Shown here: in pieces, positions 9,442-16,838 of the stretch
Layout of the letters: each line of letters begins with the position of its first letter
Position numbering within the stretch: position 1 is the stretch's first letter
DNA from: Streptomyces sp. NBC_00620
Lineage (GTDB): Bacteria > Actinomycetota > Actinomycetes > Streptomycetales > Streptomycetaceae
Direction of reading: 5' to 3'
Length of the DNA: 64,000 nucleotides
Assembly (NCBI RefSeq): GCF_026341825.1
Contig: NZ_JAPENY010000001.1
Coordinates: forward strand, 3,286,001-3,350,000
Notes under the pieces: model-generated
The model's input: the letters and a program-made list of their open reading frames with translations, nothing else
Database searches by the model: none
What the model was told of the DNA's origin: nothing
Translations under genes and position numbers: made by a program

Positions 9442-10091
9442 CTATCCCCCTGACTGTGCTGCTTGCTGCGTGGCCTGATGCCGGTCGATCCAGGCGGTCA
9501 GGTTGTAGAAGTCGCCGACGCGGAGGTCGTCGACCGCCTGCGGCGGGATGTGGAGGAGGTGCCCGAAGAGACCGAGGTAGGAGTCTCGGGCTCGGACGAT
9601 GTCGGGCTCGGGCTCGGGTCCTCGCCCGTCTCCGGCTCCGCCGCTGTCTCCGGCTCGCTGCCCTGTTCGGGGGCCTCCGCTTTTGGGCTCGGCGCCTGCG
9701 CTGCCAGCAGCACACGGGCGTGCTCCGGATCGGCAGCGACATCATCGATGCGACTGTCGATGATCTTGTGGATCGTTTCCCACTCCAGATCGGAGTCCGA
9801 CGCGGCGACGAAGGCGGTGATCCACCGCTCCATCTCCCCGTCGTCCATGCGGGAGGTCATCTCCAGCACCCCGGGGTCGAAGTCCCCCCACCTCAGGCTG
9901 GGTTCGGTGCGCTTCCTGATGACCCAGATGATGCCCCGCATGGCGTCGAGGTCGTCCTCGCCCAGCCCGGCGAGGATGGCCTGCCACTTCATGTCGACAG
10001 TGCGCTGCACGATCGACGCCTCCGACACCTTCAGGGTGCTGGCGTCGTAGTGCTGGGGCTCGCCGCCCTTGGGCGTGTAGACAACGATCAC
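9442..10091 (-). CDS. Tail assembly chaperone, minus-one frameshift fusion product (gpG-T-like)
   Basis: Translation starts at 10091 in the first chaperone frame. It can slip back one base at CCCAAAA (9687-9681, codons CCA AAA) and continue in an open frame to TAG at 9444-9442, giving about 216 residues. The second-frame part contains a convincing protein segment, PDIVRARDSYLGLFGHLLHI, then QAVDDLRVGDFYNLTAWIDR, which no other start could supply. Such a G/GT pair immediately upstream of the tape measure is nearly universal in long-tailed phages, where a few percent of ribosomes make the fusion. Efficiency here is unknown. Confidence 0.85.
9498..10091 (-). CDS. Tail assembly chaperone, unshifted product (gpG-like)
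   Basis: This is the zero-frame product, 197 residues. It begins MIVVYTPKGGEPQHYDAS and has an N-terminal domain with RGIIWVIRKRTEPSL and an acidic helical centre. Past the slip site (codons 136-137) it becomes a low-complexity Glu/Pro/Ser/Thr tail that shares DNA with the second frame. In the family it coats the tape-measure protein during tail assembly and is not in the mature virion. It lies between the gp10-like gene and the tape measure. Confidence 0.85.
   Translation of the reverse strand: MIVVYTPKGGEPQHYDASTLKVSEASIVQRTVDMKWQAILAGLGEDDLDAMRGIIWVIRKRTEPSLRWGDFDPGVLEMTSRMDDGEMERWITAFVAASDSDLEWETIHKIIDSRIDDVAADPEHARVLLAAQAPSPKAEAPEQGSEPETAAEPETGEDPSPSPTSSEPETPTSVSSGTSSTSRRRRSTTSASATSTT
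9681..9687 (-). promoter_or_regulatory. Minus-one ribosomal slip site CCCAAAA
   Basis: The minus strand reads CCCAAAA, in register as C-CCA-AAA with the zero frame of the tail chaperone, a canonical X-XXY-YYZ heptamer. The minus-one frame downstream has no stop until 9442. The placement at about two thirds of the first frame matches other siphophage G/GT pairs. Confidence 0.82.
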
Positions 10092-10100
10092 GTGGTGCTC

Positions 10101-10613
10101 CTACTCAAGGTGGCGGCGCACGTCGTCCAGGACGCGCTCGACTTCGCGGGTGATGCGCGGCTGGTGCGCGCGCAGGGTCTTGGTCCACCAGCCGGCGGGG
10201 GCGTTCTGCTGGCCCCAGCGCCTTCTGTTGCCGAACGTCGGGTGGCGCAGGCGGCCGTCGTCCAGGCGGGCAAGGACACCGTTGGTGATGCCGGACGGCA
10301 GCGCGCTGCGGTCGATCCAGACGCGGGCGCCCGGGTTGCCGGTGGTGCGCACGGAGATGCGGATGGCCTGGGCGATGTTCTCGCGCAGTGGGCGGGTCGT
10401 CGGCGACGGCCCGCCCCGCTTGCCCGCTTTGCGTCCGGCGGATGTGATGGTGAGGGTGCGGATGGACGTCTGCAGGTCGCTCTTCAGCGGCTCGGCGGCC
10501 CGCCGGATACGGCGCTGCATGCTGGCGCGGAGGTTCTCGTGACCGGCCCGGCGCAGCTTGGCCTGCAGCTCGAGCAGCTGGCCGGTGCCGATCACGCGAA
10601 TGTTCTGCGGCAC
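10101..10613 (-). CDS. Tail completion / HK97 gp10-like protein
   Basis: This 170-residue, very basic protein has a long N-terminal helix (GQLLELQAKLRRAGHENLRA) and then RRIRRAAEPLKSDLQTSI. That layout is seen in HK97-gp10-type neck proteins and related tail-completion proteins. It lies between the tail tube and the tail chaperones instead of before the tail terminator, so the order is slightly shifted from lambda or HK97. The family assignment is moderate; placement in the head-tail joining set is firmer. Confidence 0.68.
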   Translation of the reverse strand: MPQNIRVIGTGQLLELQAKLRRAGHENLRASMQRRIRRAAEPLKSDLQTSIRTLTITSAGRKAGKRGGPSPTTRPLRENIAQAIRISVRTTGNPGARVWIDRSALPSGITNGVLARLDDGRLRHPTFGNRRRWGQQNAPAGWWTKTLRAHQPRITREVERVLDDVRRHLE

Positions 10614-10620
10614 GGCAGGC

Positions 10621-11607
10621 TCACAGGGTGATGTCGGTCGAGATGATCTCGATCTTCGGCTGGTTGGTGCCGTCGAAGAGGCCCTCGTACTGGAAGGTCG
10701 GTTTCACGACGCCGAAGCCGTCGACGGCCGGAGGTCCCTCGTTGAGGCGGATCGCCGGGAGCGTGATGCGGAATGTTTCGAAGAACGTGGAAGCGATCAG
10801 CGGGCCCACGAACTCCCACACCATCGACGTTGCGCCGTCCGAAGTGTGCAGGTCATCGAGGGTGGTGGCGACGTAGTCCGACTCCAGGCTTCCCGAGATT
10901 TTGACCTGATCGTTCTCGATCGGTTCTTTCTTCAGGCCGGCCTGCCCGGCGTAGAACCGTTCGACATCCTGCGGCCGCTCGATCTTGCAGGACACCTTGC
11001 GGATGCCGTCGAGTGCCGCCTCCGTCCCGAAGCTGCCCGTTTTCAGCGCCATCTGCATGAAGTGGAACGGCGCCATGTTCGAGTACGAGGCCGTCGCCAG
11101 CGTCTGGGTCTCGTCGCAGTCCTTGCCGTCGATCTCGAAGCTGCCGGTGAGCATCTCGCCCACACCGCACGCGAACTCAGCCGACGTGATCTTGCAGCCG
11201 ACGAACGTCTTGTCCGTCACCGTGCCGCTGGTCAACGGCACGCCCTTCTGGATCGTCAGGCTCTTGCCCGCCACGGTGGCCAGGGTGTGAGTCTGCAGGT
11301 ACGCCGGGCCCGCGCCCTGCTGCACCGGTGTGACGGTCGTACCCATCAGGGCCTGGATCAGCAGACCCATGCCCTTGTTGGCGATCTCCAGGTCGATGGA
11401 CCCGGCCGCCTCCTTGCGGGTCAGCACACGCCGGGACGACAGCGGCAGCAGACGGCCGGCCGCGATCCCTGCGGACTGCGCGGTCGTCTTCTTGAGGACC
11501 AAGCCCTCCTTGGTGAACTCGATGAATTTGCTGGGTGCGACGAACGTGCCGTAGGTGGACTCGGCGCTGATGCCGAGCTGGGCGCCGAGCCCGGATCCGA
11601 TCGCCAT
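10621..11607 (-). CDS. Major tail tube protein
   Basis: This 328-residue protein starts MAIGSGLGAQLGISAESTYG, a start typical of siphovirus tail tube proteins that form stacked hexameric rings. The body is beta-rich with regularly spaced glycines, and the C-terminal FQYEGLFDGTNQPKIEIIS suits a tube fold. It follows the tail terminator and precedes the chaperones and tape measure, the conserved order. An upstream gene ends four bases away. Expected to be among the most abundant late proteins. Confidence 0.87.
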   Translation of the reverse strand: MAIGSGLGAQLGISAESTYGTFVAPSKFIEFTKEGLVLKKTTAQSAGIAAGRLLPLSSRRVLTRKEAAGSIDLEIANKGMGLLIQALMGTTVTPVQQGAGPAYLQTHTLATVAGKSLTIQKGVPLTSGTVTDKTFVGCKITSAEFACGVGEMLTGSFEIDGKDCDETQTLATASYSNMAPFHFMQMALKTGSFGTEAALDGIRKVSCKIERPQDVERFYAGQAGLKKEPIENDQVKISGSLESDYVATTLDDLHTSDGATSMVWEFVGPLIASTFFETFRITLPAIRLNEGPPAVDGFGVVKPTFQYEGLFDGTNQPKIEIISTDITL

Positions 11608-11610
11608 GGA

Positions 11611-11829
11611 TCAGCCCTCCGTCTTCTGCGGCGCCTTGGCCGCGGTCTTCTTCGGCGCCGGGAGCACCTCGCTCTTCGGCTCTTCGACGGACTCCCACGT
11701 GCCGGGCTGGCACACGTAGCCCTCGAACCGGGCGTCGGGCACCTCGACCACCTCGTCGGGCTGAACCTCCCGGCCGCCGAGCTCCGGCACCGTTACCGGC
11801 TCCGGGCCGATAAAGCGCACACGCGCCAT
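11611..11829 (-). CDS. Small protein between tail terminator and tail tube
   Basis: This 72-residue protein begins MARVRFIGPEPVTVPELGG. The ATG at 11829 follows a GGAGGAGGAAG site. It has a short beta-like domain (VTVPELGGREVQPDEVVEVP) and a charged tail rich in Lys, Pro and Ala. Similar small proteins occur in this slot in actinophages. I have no functional assignment. Confidence 0.7.
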   Translation of the reverse strand: MARVRFIGPEPVTVPELGGREVQPDEVVEVPDARFEGYVCQPGTWESVEEPKSEVLPAPKKTAAKAPQKTEG

Positions 11830-11843
11830 CTCTTCCTCCTCCT

Positions 11844-12308
11844 TCAGATCCGGGCGTGGCAGGACACCGTGAAACCGAGAGCCACCCGTGCGCCCTGGTT
11901 GGTGTGGGACTGACGCAGTGCGCCGCCGGTGAGGTGCGCCCACTGAACGGTCCCGTTCAGGGTGGGCGCCTCACGGTTGAGGTCAGTGGCCCGCAGCCGC
12001 TCCTCGATGACACCGAGCAGCTCGAAGACGCGATCACGTGCGGTGGCGAAGACGGTGTCTCCGGACCAGACATCGATCCAGCCGGTGATCACGAAGTCCT
12101 CGTTGCGGTCCCGGGCGCCGGCCGAGCTGAACGTCTGCTGGAGCTCGGCCGCCTGGTCCGCCTCGGGATTCCAGCCGATCGCGATGACGTCCTGCATTGC
12201 CACGTCATCGGTCGGCGGACCGTCGATGACGTCCACGTTGTCGATCTTCGGAGTCTGCAGAATGGCGACGAGCTGGGTGATCGCCGCGGGTACGGCTGAG
12301 GTCTTCAT
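11844..12308 (-). CDS. Tail terminator protein
   Basis: This 154-residue protein begins MKTSAVPAAITQLVAILQ. It fits the small alpha/beta tail-terminator type: an N-terminal helix, the strand ... DVIAIGWNPEAD, EDFVITGWIDVWSGD, and a final strand VALGFTVSCHAR. In lambda-like phages this protein caps the tail tube and joins it to the head. The start is fixed by the one-base overlap TAATG with the connector gene upstream and by synteny just before the tail tube. Confidence 0.75.
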   Translation of the reverse strand: MKTSAVPAAITQLVAILQTPKIDNVDVIDGPPTDDVAMQDVIAIGWNPEADQAAELQQTFSSAGARDRNEDFVITGWIDVWSGDTVFATARDRVFELLGVIEERLRATDLNREAPTLNGTVQWAHLTGGALRQSHTNQGARVALGFTVSCHARI

Positions 12309-13123
12309 TACGCGATCCCTGGCCCATCGTTGTCGGGGTTCATCAGCTGGACGGCCCGGTTGGGGATCGCGTAGCCCAGGCCCGGGATGGGCTCGGTGAC
12401 GTCGTAGTCGTCCACTCCGCGCTGTGGCCTGCCCGGGCCCGCGAGGGTCCGCCATAGGTGCTGAAGGATCAGCTGCGATGCACCCAGGATGTTCGCCGGG
12501 ATCACGATCCGTCCGGCCCTGTAGACCATGCGCACCGGGCCGTTGATGCACCCGCCGTCACGGCGGATGACGATCCCCAGGTCCCCGTCCAGGACGAGGT
12601 CGGCGACGTCGTACGTCACGCCACCTGCAAGCAGTGACGTCATGGAGACCAGCTCAAGCGCGGGGGTCTTGCGCAGGGCGATCGCGTTGGCCAGGCCTAC
12701 GTAGTGGCCCTCGCTGACGGTCCGCACGACGACCGGTCCGACGAAGTACTCCACCGCTCTGGTGGTCGACTCGTTCCAGAAGCGGACCAGCGCGTCGTCA
12801 TCACCGTCCCGCTTCTTCAGCAGGCCCTTCGCGTCGGCCAGGGGCAGCACCGTCGGAGGCGCCTCCTCACGGACATCGAGCGCATCCGTGTAGGCGTGCG
12901 CCGGACCGGTGAACACCCAGCGCACGGTGTGCCTGCCGGGCTGCTCGGTGACGTAGTCGGCCTGATAGACGCCGTCCGTGGCCGTCTCCGCCGCCGCCGG
13001 GCTGGCGGTGGTCCCGTCGGGCAGCGTGACTGTGACGGTCGCGGTCGCCGCGGTGGTGAGGGTGCCGCCGGGGTCCCGGCAGTCTGCGGTCAGGCGCGCG
13101 GTCGCGCCGAGGTCGTACGGCAC
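12308..13123 (-). CDS. Head-tail connector with N-terminal Ig-like domain
   Basis: This is a 271-residue protein. Residues about 5-85 look like an immunoglobulin-type beta sandwich (TATVTVTLPDGTTAS, PGRHTVRWVFTGP). The rest (LADAKGLLKKRDGDDDALVRF onward) resembles an HK97 gp6-like connector with a helical start. Ig-like domains are known add-ons to tailed-phage structural proteins; here it is fused to the connector end. The gene lies between the capsid cluster and the tail terminator. Confidence 0.75.
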   Translation of the reverse strand: MPYDLGATARLTADCRDPGGTLTTAATATVTVTLPDGTTASPAAAETATDGVYQADYVTEQPGRHTVRWVFTGPAHAYTDALDVREEAPPTVLPLADAKGLLKKRDGDDDALVRFWNESTTRAVEYFVGPVVVRTVSEGHYVGLANAIALRKTPALELVSMTSLLAGGVTYDVADLVLDGDLGIVIRRDGGCINGPVRMVYRAGRIVIPANILGASQLILQHLWRTLAGPGRPQRGVDDYDVTEPIPGLGYAIPNRAVQLMNPDNDGPGIA

Positions 13124-13133
13124 CGCTCACCCC

Positions 13134-13808
13134 CTACCAGTCGCGCGTCTCGGGCTGCTCGCCGCGGCCGCCGCCACGAGAGTCATCAGCCGCCACCTCG
13201 GCGGCGTCCGGCTGGCTGCGGGGCGCCGGGTCACGCAGGCGCGCGGCCTCAATCACCGCATCGCGGTTCTTGCGGATACCGGCCCGGTTCTCGCCGGCGG
13301 CCTCCTCGTCCAGCACCCGAAGTGCCTCCTCTTCTCCGACGGTGTCGAGGTAGGCGAGGACCTCGCGGTTGCTGTGCTCGCTCGGGTCGAACGGCAGCTG
13401 CACCGGCACGAGGTTGTCTGCGTCCTGGACGCCGTCGCCGTCCGTGGCCGGTGGTTCCTCGGTGACGGCCGGGACCGTCAGATCGCTGTCCGGGTCTGCT
13501 GGCGCGGGCAGCGCGATGGTGACGACCCACTGGCCCCACGTCTCGTCCTCTCTGCCGGGCGGAGGATCGATCTCCTCGACCCCGGCTTCCAGGACCTCCA
13601 GCTCAAGCCCGTCGACGGTGACGACGCGGGGCATGGCCATCTCCCGGACCGGCTTGCCGGCGTCAGGCTCCTGGCCGTCGTCGGCGAGAACCGCGCGGTG
13701 GCCGTCCGCCCAGCTCGCGGCCTCCTTCGCACTGACCTCGACGACGTCGCCGGGCGCCCACGAGAAGTCGGACCCGGCGATCGCCTCGAGGACGCGGATC
13801 CGCGTCAT
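13134..13808 (-). CDS. Head-associated protein of unknown role
   Basis: This 224-residue acidic protein starts MTRIRVLEAIAGSDFSWAPG. It has an N-terminal beta domain with DVVEVSAKEAASWADG, a proline/acid-rich centre and a C-terminal helical part (NREVLAYLDTVGEEEALRVL). It overlaps the downstream end of the putative decoration gene by one base (13808) and precedes the connector. The first 45 residues resemble short connector-region proteins of actinophages. The function is not assigned. Confidence 0.65.
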   Translation of the reverse strand: MTRIRVLEAIAGSDFSWAPGDVVEVSAKEAASWADGHRAVLADDGQEPDAGKPVREMAMPRVVTVDGLELEVLEAGVEEIDPPPGREDETWGQWVVTIALPAPADPDSDLTVPAVTEEPPATDGDGVQDADNLVPVQLPFDPSEHSNREVLAYLDTVGEEEALRVLDEEAAGENRAGIRKNRDAVIEAARLRDPAPRSQPDAAEVAADDSRGGGRGEQPETRDW

Positions 13809-14212
13809 CAGACGTGCACCACCGGCGCGTTGCGCGGGTTCGCCAGCAGCACCGACGCCCCGTAGATACCGCCCGACGTGGTACCCGACGCGGTCACGAT
13901 CGCGCGCAGGTACCGCTTGGTGCCCTTGTAGCCGACGACGAACATCTTGTTGTCGTCGGCCGCCACGATCGACGGCTCGGTGCCCTGCAGCTCGGCGGCT
14001 GCCACCGACGTGAAGTTCGTGTTGTCGTCGGACTCCTGGACGTCGATGGCGTGCGTGCCGTCGGTGATCGTGCCGGTGTGCACGATGACCAGGGCGTCCT
14101 GGAATGCAGCCCCGCTGAGGTACCGGTCGACGCCGGTCCCGTTCGCCGAGGCGGTGCGGGCGACGATCGCCAGGGTCTCCCGCACGGTGACGTTGCTGTA
14201 CGCGTCCCTCAT
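13808..14212 (-). CDS. Putative capsid decoration/stabilisation protein
   Basis: This 134-residue, Thr/Val/Ala-rich beta protein begins MRDAYSNVTVRETLAIVART. The segments HTGTITDGTHAIDVQESDDN and GYKGTKRYLRAIVTASGTTS are typical of a beta-sandwich virion surface protein found just after the capsid gene. A strong hairpin separates it from the capsid gene, so its level may be set below capsid. The decoration role is inferred from position, size and composition. Confidence 0.62.
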   Translation of the reverse strand: MRDAYSNVTVRETLAIVARTASANGTGVDRYLSGAAFQDALVIVHTGTITDGTHAIDVQESDDNTNFTSVAAAELQGTEPSIVAADDNKMFVVGYKGTKRYLRAIVTASGTTSGGIYGASVLLANPRNAPVVHV

Positions 14213-14237
14213 GACGCGCTCCTCTCTGTGAATGCCG

Positions 14238-14267
14238 ACGGGCCCAGGCGCGAAGTCCTGGGCCCGT
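14238..14267. terminator. Hairpin between capsid and decoration gene
   Basis: An 11-bp perfect stem, ACGGGCCCAGG with CCTGGGCCCGT, closes an 8-base loop in the 67-bp gap after the major capsid gene. No T-run follows on either strand, so it may be a partial terminator or an mRNA end stabiliser. Confidence 0.7.
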
Positions 14268-14279
14268 GCGTGCGGTCGG

Positions 14280-15524
14280 TCAGCTGGCGGCGTGCTGGTA
14301 GAGGCGGATCGCGGACGAGTCCTGGATGCCGCCGTCCAGGCGGGCGAAGCCGAGGAAGCCGACCTGGAGGTACTCGGCGTACCGCTCGACCAGGCGCAGC
14401 GTCTGCACGGCCTGGACCTGGCGGATGACGTAGCCGGCCTTGAAGTCGCCGAACGCGATTGTCTTCGCGGAGGCGGCCGGGACGGGCATCGAGTTGTCGA
14501 GGGTGTACTCGAACCCGTTGATCGTGGACGGGAAACCGGGCGCGGGGATCGGCACCCACAGCGGACGGTTCTGGCTGTCCTTCAGCTTCCGGATCACCTT
14601 CAGCGTCGAGTCGTGCATCAGGTACCGGGCGCCCGCCCGGTACGCACTGTCGACGGAGTGCTCAAGGTCGATCAGGTCGTCGTAGATGACGGACGTGGTC
14701 TGACCGCCCGCCCCCTGCTTGCCGACCACCGCGCTGGTCGTCAGGCCCTCGGGCTGGTCGACGCCGGTACCCGTGGTCCACGCGCGGGCCGAGCGCCTGC
14801 CGATGCGCTCGCCGAGCTTCTTCGGCACCCACGTCTCCAGGCCGAACGCGGAGTCCTGCAGGAGGGACAGCGACAGCCGAACCTGCTTGGAGGAGAAGAT
14901 GTGCGCCTTCAGCGTCTTCCCGCCGACCGTCAGGTCCTGCTCGCTGGCGGGCTGGTTCTCGCCGAGGATCTCGCCCTCGTTGCCGGTGTCGTCGTTCGTC
15001 GGCCACTTCAGGTCCGTGCCCGTCGATGTGGTGATGACGTCGGCCAGACCGAGCAGGCCGCCGAAGGCCTTCATCGTCTCGGTCATGATGTTGCGGAACT
15101 CGTCCGGGACGGTGAACCCGCCGGCGGTGTCGATGCCCGCGCCCATCGCGCGCAGGTCGACCTCGTGGTCCATCATCATGTTCCGCTGGTCCGGGGTGAG
15201 CCGGTCCATGCCGCCGCGCAGGTAGCGGCCGAACGCATCGCTGTACCGCTTGGCCTGCTCGTCCGCGTCACCGCCGCGGCGGCCCGCAGGCTCGCCGGTG
15301 GTGCTGACGATCTGGCTCCGGTCGATCTTGTCGAGCGCAGCCATCTTGTTGAGGCGCTCGATGTCTCCGGACACCTCGGTCAGCCGCTTCTCAGCGACGT
15401 CCCAGTTGGTGCGCTCCTCAGTCGTGAAGTCGCGCGCCTCGCGCTCGGCGAGGGCCTGGATGTCCTGCATCCGCTGCCAGGTGGTGTTCTGCTCTTCGAT
15501 CAGCCTGTCGAGCTGTGCGGGCAT
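14280..15524 (-). CDS. HK97-family major capsid protein
   Basis: This 414-residue protein has an N-terminal coiled-coil delta domain (residues 1-65, MPAQLDRLIEEQNTTWQRMQ). A linker follows, then the HK97 fold beginning near AGGFTVPDEFRNIMTETMKA. The prohead protease encoded upstream would remove the delta domain. The C-terminal part with KTIAFGDFKAGYVIRQ and VGFLGFARLDGG is characteristic of the family. Hairpins lie on both sides of the gene, which is common for this highly expressed gene. Confidence 0.95.
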   Translation of the reverse strand: MPAQLDRLIEEQNTTWQRMQDIQALAEREARDFTTEERTNWDVAEKRLTEVSGDIERLNKMAALDKIDRSQIVSTTGEPAGRRGGDADEQAKRYSDAFGRYLRGGMDRLTPDQRNMMMDHEVDLRAMGAGIDTAGGFTVPDEFRNIMTETMKAFGGLLGLADVITTSTGTDLKWPTNDDTGNEGEILGENQPASEQDLTVGGKTLKAHIFSSKQVRLSLSLLQDSAFGLETWVPKKLGERIGRRSARAWTTGTGVDQPEGLTTSAVVGKQGAGGQTTSVIYDDLIDLEHSVDSAYRAGARYLMHDSTLKVIRKLKDSQNRPLWVPIPAPGFPSTINGFEYTLDNSMPVPAASAKTIAFGDFKAGYVIRQVQAVQTLRLVERYAEYLQVGFLGFARLDGGIQDSSAIRLYQHAAS

Positions 15525-15547
15525 GTCTGTCCTTCCCAGGCATGCGA

Positions 15548-15576
15548 GAAGCCCCGACCAGGGTGGTCAGGGCTTC
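15548..15576. terminator. Hairpin between protease and capsid genes
   Basis: A 13-bp stem with one G-U pair and a 3-base loop (GAAGCCCCGACCA ggg TGGTCAGGGCTTC) occupies the 66-bp gap upstream of the capsid gene. With the hairpin at 14238-14267 it brackets the capsid transcript. Confidence 0.7.
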
Positions 15577-15590
15577 GGGGTGAGTACGGG

Positions 15591-16838
15591 TTACGAGGAG
15601 CTGAGCTGCAGGCCGTAGCGTGCGGCCAGTCCCCTCATGCGGAGTGCGATCGCGTCCTGGTCGGTCCGAGTGGTCTCTGCCGGCTCGGTGCCGTCCGCGT
15701 CCGCGGATGCGGTCTCCGTGGTGCTGGTCTCGCGAGTGGACTCACCCGGCTCGCTGCCAACTGCCTTCAGCTCTGGTGCTTTCTGGCCGGCGTCCTTCAG
15801 ATGCCGGGCCAGGTGCTTGTAGACCGCCTGGCGGTCTTCCTCCGCCAGGGTGGTGCCGCCGCGCGCCCCGTTCAGGACGCCGATCGCCGTGGTGCACGCG
15901 ACCGTTGAGGCCGCGCCCACGTCGCCGTCCACACCCACGAAGTGGTGGATGAACCGGTATGCCGTCCTGGTGTTCGCGTCGCCGTCGGGGTCCACCCAGG
16001 CGTGCGCCTGCCGCAGCGCCGACTCCTCGGCCGGGAGGTCACCCGCGTTCGCTGGCCCGTCCCACGCCGCATCCGAGGTGTCGGTGGAGTGGACGGCCAG
16101 GCCGCCCCGCTCCTCGACGACCGCAGTCGCCCGGCTCACCGGCACCACATCCTCGGCGGCTTGGTCGCTCGAGGCGCTGCCGACCAGCTGCAGGAGGTCC
16201 CGCAACTCGGGGCGGAACTTGGCGCGCTGCTCGATCGCCGCCTGGTCGCCGCGGCTGACGAGCGCGCTCGCCACCGACGCGAGCTCCGCCTCCGTGTCCT
16301 CGTACGCAGGGAACGTCACCGCGGACACCTCGACCAGGCGGGCCTCGAGGATCCGCCGGACCTCGACGTCAACGGTCTGCCCGTCGGACGTCTCGACCTG
16401 CTCGAGCTGCCAGTCGTCCTTGACCACGTAGAAACCGAAGCTCATACCAGTGACGTTCTTGTTCCGAATGTTCGCCTTCAGGTCCGACACGTACGACAGG
16501 CCGGTGTCCAGCGCCGAGTCGACCGCCAGGCCCCGCGCATCCTCGGCCAGGGCCAGGCTGCCGGCGGACACCCGCGACACCACGTAGTAGCTGTCGTGGT
16601 CGACGAGCATCCGCGCATCGCCCTCGCTCAGGGTCTTCGTGAACGCGCCCGGTGCGATCTCCTCGTAGAAGCCCCAGCGCAGCGGATTGCCGATCGCCGT
16701 GCGGGAGTTGAACACCGCGGCGTACCCGGCGAACCGCTCCCCGCTGTCGTCGCCCTCGGCTGCCCGGATCGCGACGTCTGCCGTGGACAGCGGCAGGTGA
16801 CGGCGTTCCTCCGCCGTTGTCCTCGTCAGAGTCCTCAT
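15591..16838 (-). CDS. HK97-type prohead maturation protease (U35) with long C-terminal extension
   Basis: This 415-residue protein has its protease domain in roughly the first 215 residues. The core motifs are ERFAGYAAVFN, EEIAPGAFTKTL, the catalytic His in MLVDHDSYYVV, and a catalytic-Ser region NVTGMSFGFYVV. This core cuts the capsid delta domain. The C-terminal 190 residues are extra; they include AWDGPANAGDLPAEE and a Glu/Thr/Ala-rich tail and may act as scaffold, as fused protease-scaffold genes do in some phages. It overlaps the portal end by four bases. Confidence 0.9.
   Translation of the reverse strand: MRTLTRTTAEERRHLPLSTADVAIRAAEGDDSGERFAGYAAVFNSRTAIGNPLRWGFYEEIAPGAFTKTLSEGDARMLVDHDSYYVVSRVSAGSLALAEDARGLAVDSALDTGLSYVSDLKANIRNKNVTGMSFGFYVVKDDWQLEQVETSDGQTVDVEVRRILEARLVEVSAVTFPAYEDTEAELASVASALVSRGDQAAIEQRAKFRPELRDLLQLVGSASSDQAAEDVVPVSRATAVVEERGGLAVHSTDTSDAAWDGPANAGDLPAEESALRQAHAWVDPDGDANTRTAYRFIHHFVGVDGDVGAASTVACTTAIGVLNGARGGTTLAEEDRQAVYKHLARHLKDAGQKAPELKAVGSEPGESTRETSTTETASADADGTEPAETTRTDQDAIALRMRGLAARYGLQLSSS

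Noticed and set aside
6962..9478. 838-codon plus-strand open frame
   Set aside because: It is antisense to the tape-measure gene, rich in Arg/Gly/Leu without protein-like motifs, and results from high GC codon structure.
9498..9683. Treating the unshifted chaperone tail as a sign of a pseudogene
   Set aside because: The Glu/Pro/Ser/Thr tail after the slip site is normal for gpG-type products, and the second frame is intact.
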